Shown one piece after another: positions 31,594-43,423 of a DNA stretch of 64,000 bases. The DNA is from Phymatolithon calcareum. Taxonomy: Eukaryota > Rhodophyta > Florideophyceae > Hapalidiales. The stretch covers positions 1,860,001 through 1,924,000 of the forward strand of contig OZ345352.1 in assembly GCA_977006965.1 (NCBI GenBank), given 5' to 3'. The position numbers and the translations under genes were made by a program. The notes beneath the pieces are model-generated. The model was not told the origin of the DNA, made no database searches, and worked only from the letters and a program-made list of their open reading frames with translations. The first letter of the stretch is position 1, and each line of letters opens with the position of its first letter.

Positions 31594-33377
31594 GGCCAAA
31601 GCGACGTGGTTGAACTCATTCTGTTATGGTTCTCTTCAAGCATGGACTGCCCAGAGCCTCATTTTCTCCTGATTCTTGAAATTGAAGAAGTATCATCTGA
31701 AATACATACGGAACAACTCGCCTTGTACGTTGTTTGCAAAAAGGACTGAGGAGCGGGAAATCAGCACCGGACATCTTCGTGAGCAAAGTTTGGGAGCTCT
31801 ATGGTCAACAATTCCCGTTGAAATGATTCGCCGTAGAATAATAACAACAACTCAGAAACCGTTTAGTACTCGAAATGTAGATCTCTTGCTGCTACTAATT
31901 CTTCTCTCTCCCCCTACTCTCCACAAAAATACCCACGCTGTCCTAATTAAGTAATGCAGAACACTCAGTGCGAAACAAAGCGCCCATAGACGGCAAATTG
32001 TGTCAGGCTTCTTCTTCCAAATGTTTACGGGCTCTGTCGGATCACTCTAATGAACCTCATACCGAAATTTGTTTGCCGCATTTTTAGTCGTCCTACAGGT
32101 TGATTATTGGACGAAACGAGAGTCCTTGAAAGATCTAGAAGGCGTAATGGCAACCAAGATTCATACGCACTGAAACAAACCTATACGGTTCACATTCCAT
32201 CCATTTCAGCTCAAGGGTCTAAATCGTGCTGGGGTTATGAAAGATTCCTTTATCATGCGATGATGGTTGGTTCTTGGGCATCGAGAGCTTTGTATGGATG
32301 GCAGGAGGCAGGCAGACGACGACGAAACAAATGAAATCCTTTTGCTTTCCACCAGCTTAAACGCAAGCGTTCGCCACTTGCGCGAGCATGGAAAAATGGG
32401 AATAATTTCAGGGAGTCCTGACAGATATAAAAGCGCTCAATCATCGCTCACACACTTCAATTGGGCACTTATCGGCACAAGCGAGTCCCGAGGATTCTGT
32501 CTAATATGCCCCGCACTTCAGCTGCATTAGAGTGCTTGAAATTGATCCATTCCAATGCTTTCGCGCGCTCAACCCTGTCCACAAGATGTAACTTCTCCAC
32601 TGGAGCTCGCCTGTCGTCATGCGCATGTGCTAAGCCGCATCGGAAAAGGACAGTTCTCGAGTCACCACTGTTGTGGACCTTGCTGTCATCTGAGCATTCC
32701 ATCCTCCGTTTTCACGGCCCGTAGAGTTTAGCGTAGGCCCCGGTGATGCAGTGAGTACCGATCGAGAGCCGTCTAGAAGCTCCAATCCGTAGTAGTCCTC
32801 CATCGCCGTAGCACTCGCCAGGCTCATTTCGCAGCAAAAAAGCAGCTTAAAGTCTTTGCGCACTTATAGTACGCGCGCGAAGCAGTAACCCTGATACTGG
32901 TAGAGACGGTAACATATGGATGTGTGCGTGCGACACACAATGGACAGGACAGAACGGAATTTGGAGGCTGTTAAGTTATCGACACGAATACCACGTGAGA
33001 CCTGGGGGGTTCAGAAGCGCGAGATTTGTTCCCTCTAATAGGACGAGGGAAACAACGATACTTTTCGTGGAGCGCAATACAGCGCGACCCAGAAGCCTCT
33101 CGGTGAGTGAATTGGCCCGCGCTTCGACAGAGCGAAAAGATTGGCTCAAAATTCTGAAAAGAACGCTTTGTTCAATATTGCACAAACAACGAAAATTCTT
33201 GTATCTCACGACGAGGGAATTCGTCATATTTCAATGCGCGAGCTCCCCCGGCGAGGTACATTTCATGCCTGCAAGTTCCATCAAGGTAAGTGTTATTTCG
33301 CGAGGAAGTGATTCATGACACAGTGCAGCAATGTAACGGCAGAAACTACTGGTTTGCTTGAATGGAACTACAGTTGA
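31594..33377. other. No supported gene
   Basis: Only short frames without domains. No repeats recognised. Confidence 0.4.
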
Positions 33378-33472
33378 TCCTCGTTCAATGGGGATATGTG
33401 TTGATTTATTTTAAAAGCTCCCAAGGCCTCTCTTGAAGAGTAGCAGGGCCGCTTTCGCACGATTTTCTAAGC

Positions 33473-34311
33473 TCACGCAGTTTGACTGTTCAGTATATCC
33501 TTGATTCGTATTTCTCTCTCAACAAGTGCTCCAGTGAGTCGCTTACATTCATTTTCAGGACTAATCATGGATGAAGATAGAATGCGTTGGAGCGCGACCA
33601 GCTCAATCACGGCTGTGACACCAAAGTATGCACCAAGTACTGATTTTCTCCAAAGAGGTGCTCTATTGAATATCAGCCGTAGGCATCGCAACCGTGTAGA
33701 CCTTTCTCTTACCCGGAGAACCATCGGTAGATTGTTCGAATCAGTTGGTATTTCGAGCGATCTTCCGTGTTCTTCCTCTGCCCATAACTCAATTATTTCT
33801 TTTCCTCGCCCTTTCTTTGAGACTGAGCCCTCCTTGGCTTTGTCGAGAGCTTGCTGCAGATCTTCATATTTATTGAGGCACTCTATGTCCTTGGTTGCCT
33901 CCTTAATGTCTTCATCTCTCCCAGAATACTCATCTGCTTCGTCGAGGCGTTTCTTCTGTCTCACTAGACTCACAGAGAACCTTTCTGCTTGGTGTCTTCT
34001 CTTCATGGCAGGTGGTTCTAGTCGACACAGAACGCGCATTCTTCCATGGCTGTGCTAGGCGTATGTCCGAAAAACATACTTGAAGAATAAACCTTCTGCA
34101 GATTCGATTGCTGATTGTAATCGCTTTATCAGAGGCGTGACGTGGAGTGCATACTACCACTTTGGCAAAATAAGCGACTTGAAGATTCTAATGCATGTAA
34201 GAGGTGAAAGCCTCGAACATTGACTCCAATATCCCACAGTTTGTGTATGCACTCCACTGCAATTCGTACTCTTGATAAAGCCATGTCGTCTGTTACGCTT
34301 TTGTGGCTCAT
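33473..34311 (-). pseudogene. LINE-1 ORF2 C-terminal region, frameshifted
   Basis: Two frames cover the C-terminus. One holds GISMSHKSVTDDMALSR (34311 downwards). The other (34039-33473) holds RVLCRLEPPAMKRRHQAERF, a charged helical stretch, and RLRCLRLIFNRAPLWRKSVL. They align with the LINE-2 C-terminus (54058-54965), which is continuous apart from one stop. The domain's function is unknown. In non-LTR elements this region helps position the target and RNA. Confidence 0.7.
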
Positions 34312-34313
34312 AC

Positions 34314-36407
34314 TTATACCGAGAAACCAGAGCCTCCAAGCTTGATGAAGAACTCGACCCGCAATGTGGAAGGTGTGTTTCCTAAGTCCCTTGTATTTAA
34401 GGATCTCGCTCTTGTGTTCCAGATCATACCATTTTCCTTCGCCCAGGTAGTCGCTGTATCAAGTAGATTCTGCATTCCTTCTCCATCCTTTGATTGCAGC
34501 TGGACATCGTCAGCGAACAGTTGCGCTAGATTTTCAGAGACGTCGCTGGGGACCTTGGAGACCGCTTCCGCGAATGTGTCGATGAAGATATTGTACAGGC
34601 ACGGGCTCAGTGGGGACCCTTGAGGTACTCCTCGATCGATAATGCACCATGTTCGTGTATCATCGCCTGCTGACGTAACCCACGAGGCTTTCAGAAGATA
34701 TGCCACCATCCTTGTTATTTCTTCGGGTAGCTTCTGCTCGAGTCTTTTCATGAGGATGTCTCGTGGCACTCTGTCATATGCTGGAGAGAGGTCAAGAACC
34801 GCGAAAAAAGTATGCCCATCTTTCATGGCACATTTTGCACGGAGTATCGCAATATATGTGCTCTTGTCTTTTCGGAAACCTAGCTGGGCACTGTTGAAAC
34901 GGTAGTGTTCCCTTATGTATGAGTGGACTGCGGAATCGATGATTTTCCTGGCTTGACTAATTAGCGATATAGATCTGTAGCTCGCTGCAACATGGGGTGG
35001 GCCTTTCTTGTACAGAGGGATCAGATTAGCTTGACGCCACGCTCGCGGAAGACATTTGAGACTCCCACATGTCTCCCATAAGGCTATCAATACACTCAAT
35101 CCGACTTCCTTATTCGCATGCATCATTTCAACTGCCACTCCGTCAGGGCCGACCGCCTTCCCTTTTGGTGCTCGGTTGAATGCCCTAGTAATGTGCCGCC
35201 TCATTGTCCTGTTGACTGTAGAAGCCTTTAGTGGCACATTCCAGTCTTTGTCAGCCTTGCACGCATTAGAAATATACGCAGAGAATTTGCTTGGATGTAC
35301 TGGAGCTCCGATTGCCTTGTTCGACCCTTTCCTGCTTGTTTTTGACTTCATAATTTTGCTCGCAACGTTGGCTGTATCAGTGGGACCCAGTTCTTCCACT
35401 CCATCAAGATATCTGTCAAACTGCTCACGTTTCGCTTTTCTTACTTTCTTTCGCATTTGTGCCTTAATTTCTCGGAGGGCAAGCCGGTTCTTTTCAAGTT
35501 CTGTTCTTTTGTAAATCTTGTACATTCGAGTTCGCTTCTTGGCTAGTTTGTCGAGGTCATTGTTCCGAAAGGTCTTGAATCTTGACGGCCTGGGCCTAGA
35601 GGACGTCCATGGCTGTATAAGGTTCTTCGAAAACCTTTCGTACCATTTGTCCAAGTCTTGTTTGCGATTGCAGGCTTTCAGTTGCTCCGGCATCATCGGC
35701 GCCCACTTGGACATTTCTTCTTTTGCCTTGGCTGCTTTTGCTGCGCTTCGCCTGGCGGACTTAGAAACAATTGTCTGCCTTTTCCCAGGAATAATCCTGT
35801 TGTTGATGACTCTCGTTGCCACCGGAATGTGTTCGGTGACGCCTTCCCACATTCCGTTGACCAGTTCAGGTACCTCTGCTTCTAAACATTTTGTCATGAA
35901 AATATCAATGTTGCTCTTCCCCTGTCTGGAGACAAAAGTAGGACTTGTTGCAGTCCTTACTCTCCAGTTGAACTTTGCAGCCCACGAGACAACCTTGTTT
36001 CCTCGCCAGTTACCCACGCGGTCCCAGTGCCTATGTCTTGCATTGAAGTCGCCCATCACTAGCGCCTTCCCTCTGCAGTGTTGGTGAATGAATTTGAGAC
36101 ATTCGTCATATTCCTTGTGACTAGCAAGCGGGGAGATTTACACAACGGCGACGGCAATTACCACCTGGAATATTCCTGTAGCCATTTTCCCAAGAATTCT
36201 TTTCGGAGTTCCGGGCTTAGTCAGTAAAGCAACTCCACCTCTTGGTCGTTCCCCAGGCCTCTGAGGGCGGGTTGCGCAAATTTGGTCGTAATTCACCCTG
36301 ATCGCCGTTTCTTCTTTCTGAAACGTCTCCGTCAGTCCAAGCACTTGCATATGGAATTTTTCCATTAATTGGTCGACAATCGTGGGCGTCTCTGCTGAGC
36401 CGCCCAC
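34314..36407 (-). pseudogene. LINE-1 ORF2: endonuclease and reverse transcriptase
   Basis: One frame from 36407 with a single TAA at 36138-36140, where the sibling element has Tyr (VVYISPLA). APE endonuclease motifs: LGLTETF, PRGGVALL, MGDFNARHRHWD and SNIDIF. RT motifs: AVGPDGVAVE, RQANLIPLYKKG, LGFRKDKST, FFAVLDLSPAYDRVPR, RGVPQGSPLSP and LFADDVQLQ with both catalytic aspartates. The enzyme would nick target DNA and prime cDNA synthesis from the nick. After 34314 the frame is lost. The N-terminal start of the endonuclease is in another frame (near 36410). Confidence 0.88.
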
Positions 36408-36688
36408 GTTGAATGTGGAAAATAATATTCTATTTCCAAAAATAATGACATCTCGATTCCTTCAGCGTCCCTGTGCGATGCTTGTGTGGGTATCGGGTTG
36501 GAAATATCTTCATGGTTTTGTACATCATTTTCATTCACGCTTGGCTTAGGTGTTGACTCACTCATCACGCTCTTTTCTGGGTCCAGGTTTTTCACTTGCA
36601 TTTCGGCATTATCGTTCGAATGTTCAAGATCTTCCCTTGCTCTATTCCCGTGGTTACCCATCAAAGTTCCATCTCTTTCGATGGCCAT
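36365..36688 (-). pseudogene. LINE-1 linker region before the endonuclease
   Basis: A polar, low-complexity frame corresponding to the long N-terminal extension of LINE-2 ORF2 (51469-52010). It ends in a frameshift. The first endonuclease residues (FSTFNVGGSAETP) are read only after changing frame near 36410. Confidence 0.55.
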
Positions 36689-37022
36689 CTAAGTCAGATG
36701 TGGTTCGATGCCTTCTGTGCGGTCTTTCGAAAACTCTGCGCTCTCATTGGACGCGGACATACTTCTAACTTCGCTATCAAAATGTCTGTGGGTACCCACC
36801 GGATTCACCTTCGGAGTCCCTTTCTCAAGGGCTTCTATCTCATCTTCTGCCCTCTTCTAGTTTTTCCTGTACCACTTTCGTGTCTGAAAGTCTCCAGTAT
36901 ATCCGGCACATTTCTTCATTCTCTTCTTTATAGCCCATAAATTCTTCATTACGCCATCTCGTTCTGAAAGAACTGTCTTTTTGGATACAAAATCTTTGAA
37001 GAGATGGTACTCTTTCTCGTGC

Positions 37023-37570
37023 CTAGCCCAGATCCTTCATTGTCGCTATGACTCTGTCGCTAAAGTGCTGACTAGTCAAGATTTCCAGTCTGAGCTTTCC
37101 GATGAACGAGATCCCTAGAACCGCCCTTGCAGGTAGCACTTGAATCATTTCCTTGTATAGCTCGACTTCGTCCATTCTTTCCTTTCCTGTGAAGTAGAGC
37201 GGAACTATCCCACTGGGGCGGGCTTTCGTTATATTTTCCCTTATGGCATTTGAATATTTGATCACTTTCGAGCTGATATGGCTTTCAAAATGTGCCGGTG
37301 TCGGACGCTTGAGCGCTGCGACTTCAGCATACGAAAGAGGTGCGGGCTGTGGGATCCGCTCTCTTTTCTTTCGCAAATCAGGCATATCATTACCTCCAAA
37401 ATTGTTTTCTTGTCCGGACGGGCTGTGGGAAGAAACTTCGTGTATCGCCGGTGAGACTTTAACACGTCTCGAGACGTCTTGATTTCAGACTCATTACTTC
37501 TTCTCATGGTTCTCACTTGTGCTTCTACGAGTGTCATCCTTTCGCACACTTTAGTCAAAGTTTTCATCAT
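37023..37570 (-). pseudogene. LINE-1 ORF1, C-terminal half
   Basis: Two overlapping frames show a short helical stretch (KVCERMTLVEAQVRTMRRSN) and then SYAEVAALK...IVPLYFTGKERMDEVELYKE...RLEILTSQHFSDRVIATMK. The latter matches LINE-2 closely (IIPLYFAGLEKMDEVELYHE). This looks like an RNA-binding ORF1-type domain, preceded by a frameshift. Confidence 0.6.
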
Positions 37571-37618
37571 CGTGTCAATTTTCTTCAGTATGGTATCGGT
37601 ATCCGCACTTCCCTGCGC

Positions 37619-38313
37619 CTATCTAGGGTTGCAGGTGACTGCCGGCTCTGCGATTTCTATCTCCAGTGCAACAACTCTACCTTGGGTACTGGAGTTGCAG
37701 GCCTTGCAAATAGTTGAGATTCCATCGCCGGACGCCGTGCCATGTAAAATGAGCTGACCTTTCACTTCACATTTGTTGCACAGAACTCTTTCTCTTATCT
37801 TCAGGAAACGTGCTTTCATTTCTGACACGTGAAATTCGGCTGGAAGCAGCGGGCCGCAGTCGTTTTCCGGTTCCGGTTCCGTGTCATCTCCTACCTGATC
37901 CATCGCCTCAATCTTTACGCCTCGCTCGGGCAACAGTTTGGTTCGCTTGCCTGCGAATCGCGTTTGCGAAGTGCGCGAGCTCGCGTAGTTCCTCGAGGTC
38001 ATCAATTTAACTCTCCTCAGATTGATCACGGTCACTTTCCGAGTCGGACTCTTCGATCGAGCTCACTGGGCTGACGCTTCTTCTATTCTTCCTGGATCGC
38101 AGGCGGGTATGAATTGGCGAGTGCTCTGTCCTTTTGTTTCAAAGATTTACTTTTCTTTGATACCTTTTGAGACGCCGAAGAATATCCCTTCTTTCGCTGC
38201 GAGATGCTTTTCTTCCGCGTTACTCGCCAGGGTTCCTGATCAGAATCGGGTGGTTCGTGCGTCCCTATGTCTTCCCAAGAACTCCGCTTTGACGCGCCGT
38301 GCGACAACCTCAC
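37619..38313 (-). pseudogene. LINE-1 ORF1, N-terminal half with four-cysteine finger
   Basis: Starts with EPPDSDQEPWRVTRKKSISQ, shared with LINE-2. It leads to CNKC...CKAC spaced C-x2-C-x20-C-x2-C (residues 86-113 of the frame at 38035-37619), a treble-clef-like zinc finger rather than the CCHC knuckle usual in such ORF1 proteins. It probably helps bind the element RNA. The two frames are offset near 38040. Confidence 0.6.
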
Positions 38314-38394
38314 CGCCAGTGGAGAAAGTTCCGAGTTTCGGAGCGTTCTTCACCAACTTTTCCCGCGCTCACCTGACCTTTCCTCGTTCAATGG

Positions 38395-39254
38395 ATGCCC
38401 AATGAGGAACGACTTGATATTCAGGACATAGAATATATCTGGAAGTTAATTCGAATCATAATTTTCAGGACACATCGGAGGCGCTATGAAACAGTGTACA
38501 AAGATATATTGGTACTTTTACCTCGGGTACGCTTCACACCGATACATGTGGCGAACAGATGCAGTGAGTTGATTTGAAGTAAATTAGCAAATTTCAATCA
38601 TGTGCCGCCATCAGGATATGGAAGTACTCTCAAATCGAAAATTTTGCGAACATAAAATATGGATAGATTCAAGCGCATCCCATATCCGTTCATAAATTTG
38701 TATCTGCGAAAGAACGGATATTCTGACTTTGAGGATCTTTTTAACGAGGGTTGACTTTAACGCATGAGCACTTCGTTTTATTCTTATTTTTGAGGTAAAT
38801 AAACTCTGCGCCCCGTTTCACGTATATGAACAAGTCCCACCTAGCATCAGTAAAATATGTGTCGCTGCAAAGTTTCAGGACAGTTGGTTTTTTTGTTGAA
38901 ATCTGTAAAGACCCACTGTCATGTAAATATACAGGCAAGGCTTCCTCAAGTGATACCCTCACAATGGCGGCTCTACGCTCATGCTTGGTATTTTATCTGT
39001 GCCACTAGTATGTGCTCCGTCTTTTGATAGCTAGTCGTAGCGGTTTTCGAGGCGTCGCTTCTTCTTTCAGTGCAGGTCTTTTTCACTATGCATACTCTCA
39101 ATGATGCCTTTGCTGAAGAGCAAAATGTTATGTAGTGCCTTCTCGGTTTCTCTCTCTTCTTCCTCGAGTTCATAGGCTGACAAGTTGCGATCCAGGGTCT
39201 CCATGTGCTGACTGGCTGATCTATCTGCCATCACTGTTGTAGACACTTCATGAA
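38395..39254. other. No supported gene
   Basis: A short spacer between LINE-1 and Gypsy-2 with chance frames only. Confidence 0.4.
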
Positions 39255-39324
39255 AACTTCCAAAGGCGTTGTTTTCAGCTCTACCTCTCTCCTCTTTCCC
39301 TCTGTAACACCTTGCCGTGCTACA
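39255..39324 (+). repeat. Gypsy-2 5' LTR remnant
   Basis: About 60 bp (TTTTCAGCTCTACCTCTCTC and onward to CCTTGCCGTGCTACA) match 49409-49463 at the other end of the element. Both copies end in ACA. Sequence further left does not match, so this LTR is truncated or strongly diverged. Confidence 0.55.
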
Positions 39325-39544
39325 GTAATTACTCTACCCGCGAAAATTTCACTGTGCTCTAGACTGGAAAGATGTAGTCCCCCAATCGTGATGGCAGTGG
39401 AAGAACTGTCCGTCAGAAAAATGTAGAAACAATTGAAGCTCCTCTTTTGATGGGTATCAGAACCAAAGAATTTGAAGATTCAAACTTGCCCGTGAAGTCT
39501 ATGACTGCCGCGTTACCGAGAAGAACAAGGATCCGAACCGGGAG

Positions 39545-40703
39545 ATGCCGATTACTACGTATCGCGATACGATTTCGAAGGCTTTCTTGCAGTGTTCTTT
39601 ATCGGCGATTGGGTGCCTGTTGAAAAGGTGGAGGAAATCACCGAAGTACACCTTAAGGAGCGTGTTGAAAAGCATTCCGCTATTCGCCCTTGAATTACGA
39701 CCTTGCCCATATCGACGAAGAGCTTGCAGATGTAAAAGTCGAGAGGGCGGATCATATAATTTCGTTGGATTCTCAAGTGTGGAACCTAGTCCACAAGTAT
39801 TTGCATATTCTGGAAAGGTGCGGCTACGACGCGTTCTCTGAGAACCACCCCAAGCTTGCTGTGGAGCATGTGCTGAAGCGTATTACTCACCCGATTTTGA
39901 GAAACCGCATGCTCATTACCGTGCGCTTACGTGAAAATGAGAAACTTATTGAGAATTTTACCGGTTTCATTCGTGAACTGGAAAAAGAGGCACGCTTCAT
40001 TAACCGAATGAGCGTCGCCAAACGATACAAGCCTACTGCTGCAGAATTGCTTGCCAGTGGTGAGGGTGTGCCGAGGCGATTGCACCTTCTCCTTCTACAG
40101 CAGAGAAGAAGAAGACATCAGAAAAACCAAGCCTGGACACCAGATGGAAGTGCAGACTGCAAATATTGGAAACACCAGTGATGGCAAACGCAAACACGAA
40201 CTCGCCAAGTGCCTTAACCCGGATTACAATGAGCTTCACTTTGTGAACGATTGTGAGATAACGTCACCAGAGGAGAAAGCCCGTCTTAACGCGGAATATC
40301 GCCTAAAGAAGCGACGCCAGAAGTCCGAAGGAAAAGCGAAGACGAACACTAAGAAAAATGGAACCGTTGGACTCGTGCAGAGACCGTCTGTAGCCGACAC
40401 TACGTGTCGCTTCTCAGCTTCATTTCGCGATGGTGCAGTTCAGGATACCGCACTGGCAGATCAAAAGCCTGATGAAAATCTCATTCAGCCATCAATTCTG
40501 GAAGCCATTCTGAGACCCAGCCCGAAAATCGAAGTTCAGGCACTCAAAATACCGTTAGTGTTTTCCATGCCCATTCAACTCCACCGCGTATCGAATGGGA
40601 ACGCCAGATGAAGGCCGATTTTATCCTTCGCGTGCGTAATGGGACCAATTTAGTTCTGCGCAACATGCAGTGGCTCATGACCAAAGACGAAGTTCAGCAA
40701 TGG
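39545..40703 (+). pseudogene. Gypsy-2 Gag
   Basis: The frame shifts near 39690 and 40130. Recognisable retroelement Gag-like sequence: ILERCGYDAFSENHPKLAVE, HVLKRITHPILRNRMLITVR, then a Lys-rich segment with KCLNPDYNELHFVNDC, which has a zinc-knuckle-like spacing. A charged linker follows to ...DEVQQW, where Copia interrupts. The product would package the element RNA. It is broken here. Confidence 0.65.
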
Positions 40704-40872
40704 TGAAACTCTAGCTATTTGTATGCTAGAGCGCTAATGTGCCTGTCGGGTGGGCGGCACAGTGTGTCGTGTGCTTAGTTGGCAAGCCAGATATGTGGCT
40801 GGCGAGTCATGCGATCAGCCATGTGCGCTATGCACTCGAGTCTCTCGATATGTGGGTGATGTAGGACTAGCA
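40704..40872 (-). repeat. Copia 3' LTR
   Basis: Matches 45267-45435 with about 17 substitutions. On the minus strand it reads TGCTAGTCCTACATC to AGAGTTTCA, i.e. TG...CA termini. It may extend to 40912. Confidence 0.8.
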
Positions 40873-40928
40873 AGAAAAACGATTATGAGACTGGCGGAGA
40901 TGTAGGTCTAGCACCCCCGGTCAGGCTC

Positions 40929-42398
40929 TTAGTCGTGATTGCGGATGATTCGCAGATTGTCGAGGAACTTCTGCTTGCCTAGGGACTTTGTGAAAATATC
41001 AGCCGGCTGCCTCGTGCCAGGGATGTGTTGTATAACGATCAAGCCGCGTTGGACTTGCTCTGTTATGTAGCGCGACTTAATATCGATATGTTTGCTGCGC
41101 GTTGTGGCGCCGTTTGCCACGGACGTGGAGATAGCGGCTTTGTTGTCGACTCCCAGCTTGATAGGGGCCCGAATCGGGATCTTCCACTCGTTGGCCAGGT
41201 TGTAGAGCCATATGATGATCCGAGCTGCCTCGTAGGCAGCGGTATATTCTGCTTCCGCGGAAGATAACGAGATTGACTTCTGGAGCATGCTCTTCCAGTA
41301 AATCAGGTCTCCTGCGTACGTGACGGCGACGCCAACGCGCGACTTTCGCGTGCTCGGGCACGCTGCCAAGTCGCTGTCAGAATACGCGCGCAGTACTGGG
41401 TCGGCATCGTGCGAGTAGGTGATGCTGGCATCCTTTCGCCCGCAGAGGTAGCGGACGAGCCGTTTGAGTGCGGTCATGTGGCGTTGGGTGGGCGCGTCGA
41501 GGAAGCGTGCGACATGGCTTGCGATATAAGCGATCTCATACACTACGGTGTCGGTGGTGAAACGGGCGATGCCGATTCCCCTCCTGTAGAGCTTGTGTTC
41601 CTCCTTGTCGAGAAGGTCCTCTCCCGGCTTTCGAGCAGAGAGATCGGTTAGAGGGTCGTGCGCTATTGAGCATGGATTGCCGTCTGACAAGCCGAATTCG
41701 CGCAAAAGCTGCTCGATGTGCTTGCGTACAGACAGTTTGACGCCGGTGCGCGTGTGCTCTATGGCGACGCCCATGTGCTGGTCGACTGGAACGTGCTCCG
41801 TGGCCTGCCATTCATTCATTTGTTCGGTTATCAGGCGAAGTAGGTATGACTTGTCCGAGGATGTTAGAACAAAGTCGTTGGTATTGGCTAGTAAGCGAGC
41901 GGTGGCGCCGGTAGAGGGATCCCTGTGTACGAAGCAATCAGGCTCTGCTTTGATTGCCTTCCATCCCCACTCAGTCAGCTTAGCGTTGCGGTGGCGTTCC
42001 CATAAATATCCACCGTCCGGGCTGCCCATCTGTGCCCTTTGTACCAGCACAAGCTTTCCTGGTGCGGTAAAGGTGCCGTCGGGGCGGCGCGACTGTTTCA
42101 TCGTTACGCGAAACCGAGGGTCCGAAGGAGAACGAGGGTAAGCGCTCGGGACGTCGACGCTGCGGATGTGCTCACCTCGCAGTGCGGCGCTGGCATAGAG
42201 GAAGCGTCGAGCAGCATGCGAAGGCGATTGAGCTTCAGTTTGCTCGCCGTCAAAGTGCATTCCCGAGTGCATTAAATCTCCGCGGGCTGTGCAGCGCGCA
42301 GAGAAGCCGGTGAGGTATCCTTCAGCGTCGTCTTCTGTCTGTAGCTCCAGGTGTTCTGAACTGGCTTGTCGCTGGGCTGAGGTTTGTTGAACGCCCAT
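40929..42398 (-). pseudogene. Copia reverse transcriptase and RNase H
   Basis: 489 codons without a stop. RT blocks: FLYASAALRGEHIRSVDVPS with the first catalytic Asp, LVQRAQMGSPDGGYLWERHR, and CFVHRD, followed by NTNDFVLTS where active elements have YVDDF, so one catalytic Asp is Asn. RNase H follows with AYSDSDLAACPSTRKS, SLSSAEAEYTAAYEA and LGVDNKAAI, and the family end THSKHIDI-like RSKHIDIKSRYI...PADIFTKSLG. Reading remains open, but the active-site change predicts a dead polymerase. Confidence 0.88.
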
Positions 42399-42415
42399 GC
42401 GCCAAGGTCAACCAT

Positions 42416-43423
42416 TCAGTCAATAAAAGCGTCATGGGCTTGTGCCCATTTCTGCGCGAAACGTCCTCGAAGGGCCTGCTTTGTTGACCGTGGGTCTGAC
42501 GGTGGGCGCATTGGTGTTTCGATATCAGCGCTGATAGCAGCAACATGCGGCTCTTCGTCACATTGCGCTGAGGCCGCCCAGCCACTGCTAGATCGGAGAT
42601 ACGGCGGCGATGGTTTGAAGGACGGGGTTTTCGTGGCTGCGGTATGTTCGGGAGCGGTAGGGTCTGTCATGCTGTCATCTCGATAACGTGGCGGGAGGCG
42701 AAGGGTACTGGGCGGTCTGAGTGATCGCATCTGGGTAGCGACTGTAGCCATTTTCTGGTCTGAGGGCTTGTTTGCAAAGCGCCTCTTGATTCCTGAAGCT
42801 TGCTCGTCTTTTGTGGGCGGTGGGGTGCTTAGGCCGGCGGAGCAGACTGAGCTGCCGATTTCGGACTGCTTTTCAAGTGGACGTCTAGGATCGCGTATCG
42901 GAACGAGCTCAGCGGCACGAGCATGTATGGCCTTGCGCTTTATAGTGTCGAGCACGTTAATTGCGGATTTGGAAATCGGAGCTAAGTTATGGTAGGCAAT
43001 GCCGCGCGGGGTAAAGCTCTGCATGGTTTTCGATTTGTCTGGGACATAGCCATTTGATCCGAAAGGCAGCGTAAGCGGCAGCTTGGACGGCGTTCCGAAG
43101 AGGGATTCGTGGGGTGACTTGATTTTTCCGCTATTTGGCATAGCGTTTCTCTTGGCAATGCAATCCTCGAGAGCGTAGTCCCAATATCCCTGTGGGAGTT
43201 GCGCGGATGTGAGCTGGGTGTGGATGCAGTCTTTCAGCATGCGAATAGCTCGCTCTGCCTGTCCGTTCATCTGTGGACTGTTTGGTACTGAGCGCGATAT
43301 CTGTATGCCTTCTCTGAGGGCAAATTTTCGCGGTGCTCTAGCAGAAAGCTCTGGTGCGCCGTCAGAGTGCATACGTTTGGCTGTTTGTCCAGTAGCGCGC
43401 TGGAGACGCTGTATGGCCTGCAC
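42416..43423 (-). pseudogene. Copia integrase C-terminal half
   Basis: Contains MHSDGAPELSA (second D of DDE) and PNSPQMNGQAERAIRMLKD (catalytic E), then NGYVPDKSK...FTPRGIAYHN, the segment after the catalytic core, and a Pro/Ser-rich linker. It overlaps the upstream frame at 43267-43423, showing a frameshift within integrase. Confidence 0.85.

Larger units (their letters stand above)
33378..38394 (-). mobile_element. LINE-1: near full-length APE-type non-LTR retrotransposon with 14-bp TSD
   Basis: TCCTCGTTCAATGG occurs at 33378-33391 and again at 38381-38394, bracketing 4,989 bp. The element reads on the minus strand: ORF1 (about 38310-37020), ORF2 with apurinic-endonuclease and RT domains (about 36690-33473), then a short 3' end (GGGAGCTTTTAAAATAAATC, then AACACATATCC) abutting the duplication. 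It has no poly-A or microsatellite tail. The perfect duplication argues for a modest age, but ORF2 carries a nonsense codon and several frameshifts. The clade was not assigned; no C-terminal RNase H is visible. Confidence 0.88.

Noticed and set aside
33501-34058. 185-codon plus-strand frame
   Set aside because: It is antisense to the LINE-1 ORF2 C-terminus, which matches LINE-2.
35056-36087. Hydrophobic plus-strand frames that resemble membrane proteins
   Set aside because: Shadows of LINE-1 endonuclease-RT on the opposite strand.
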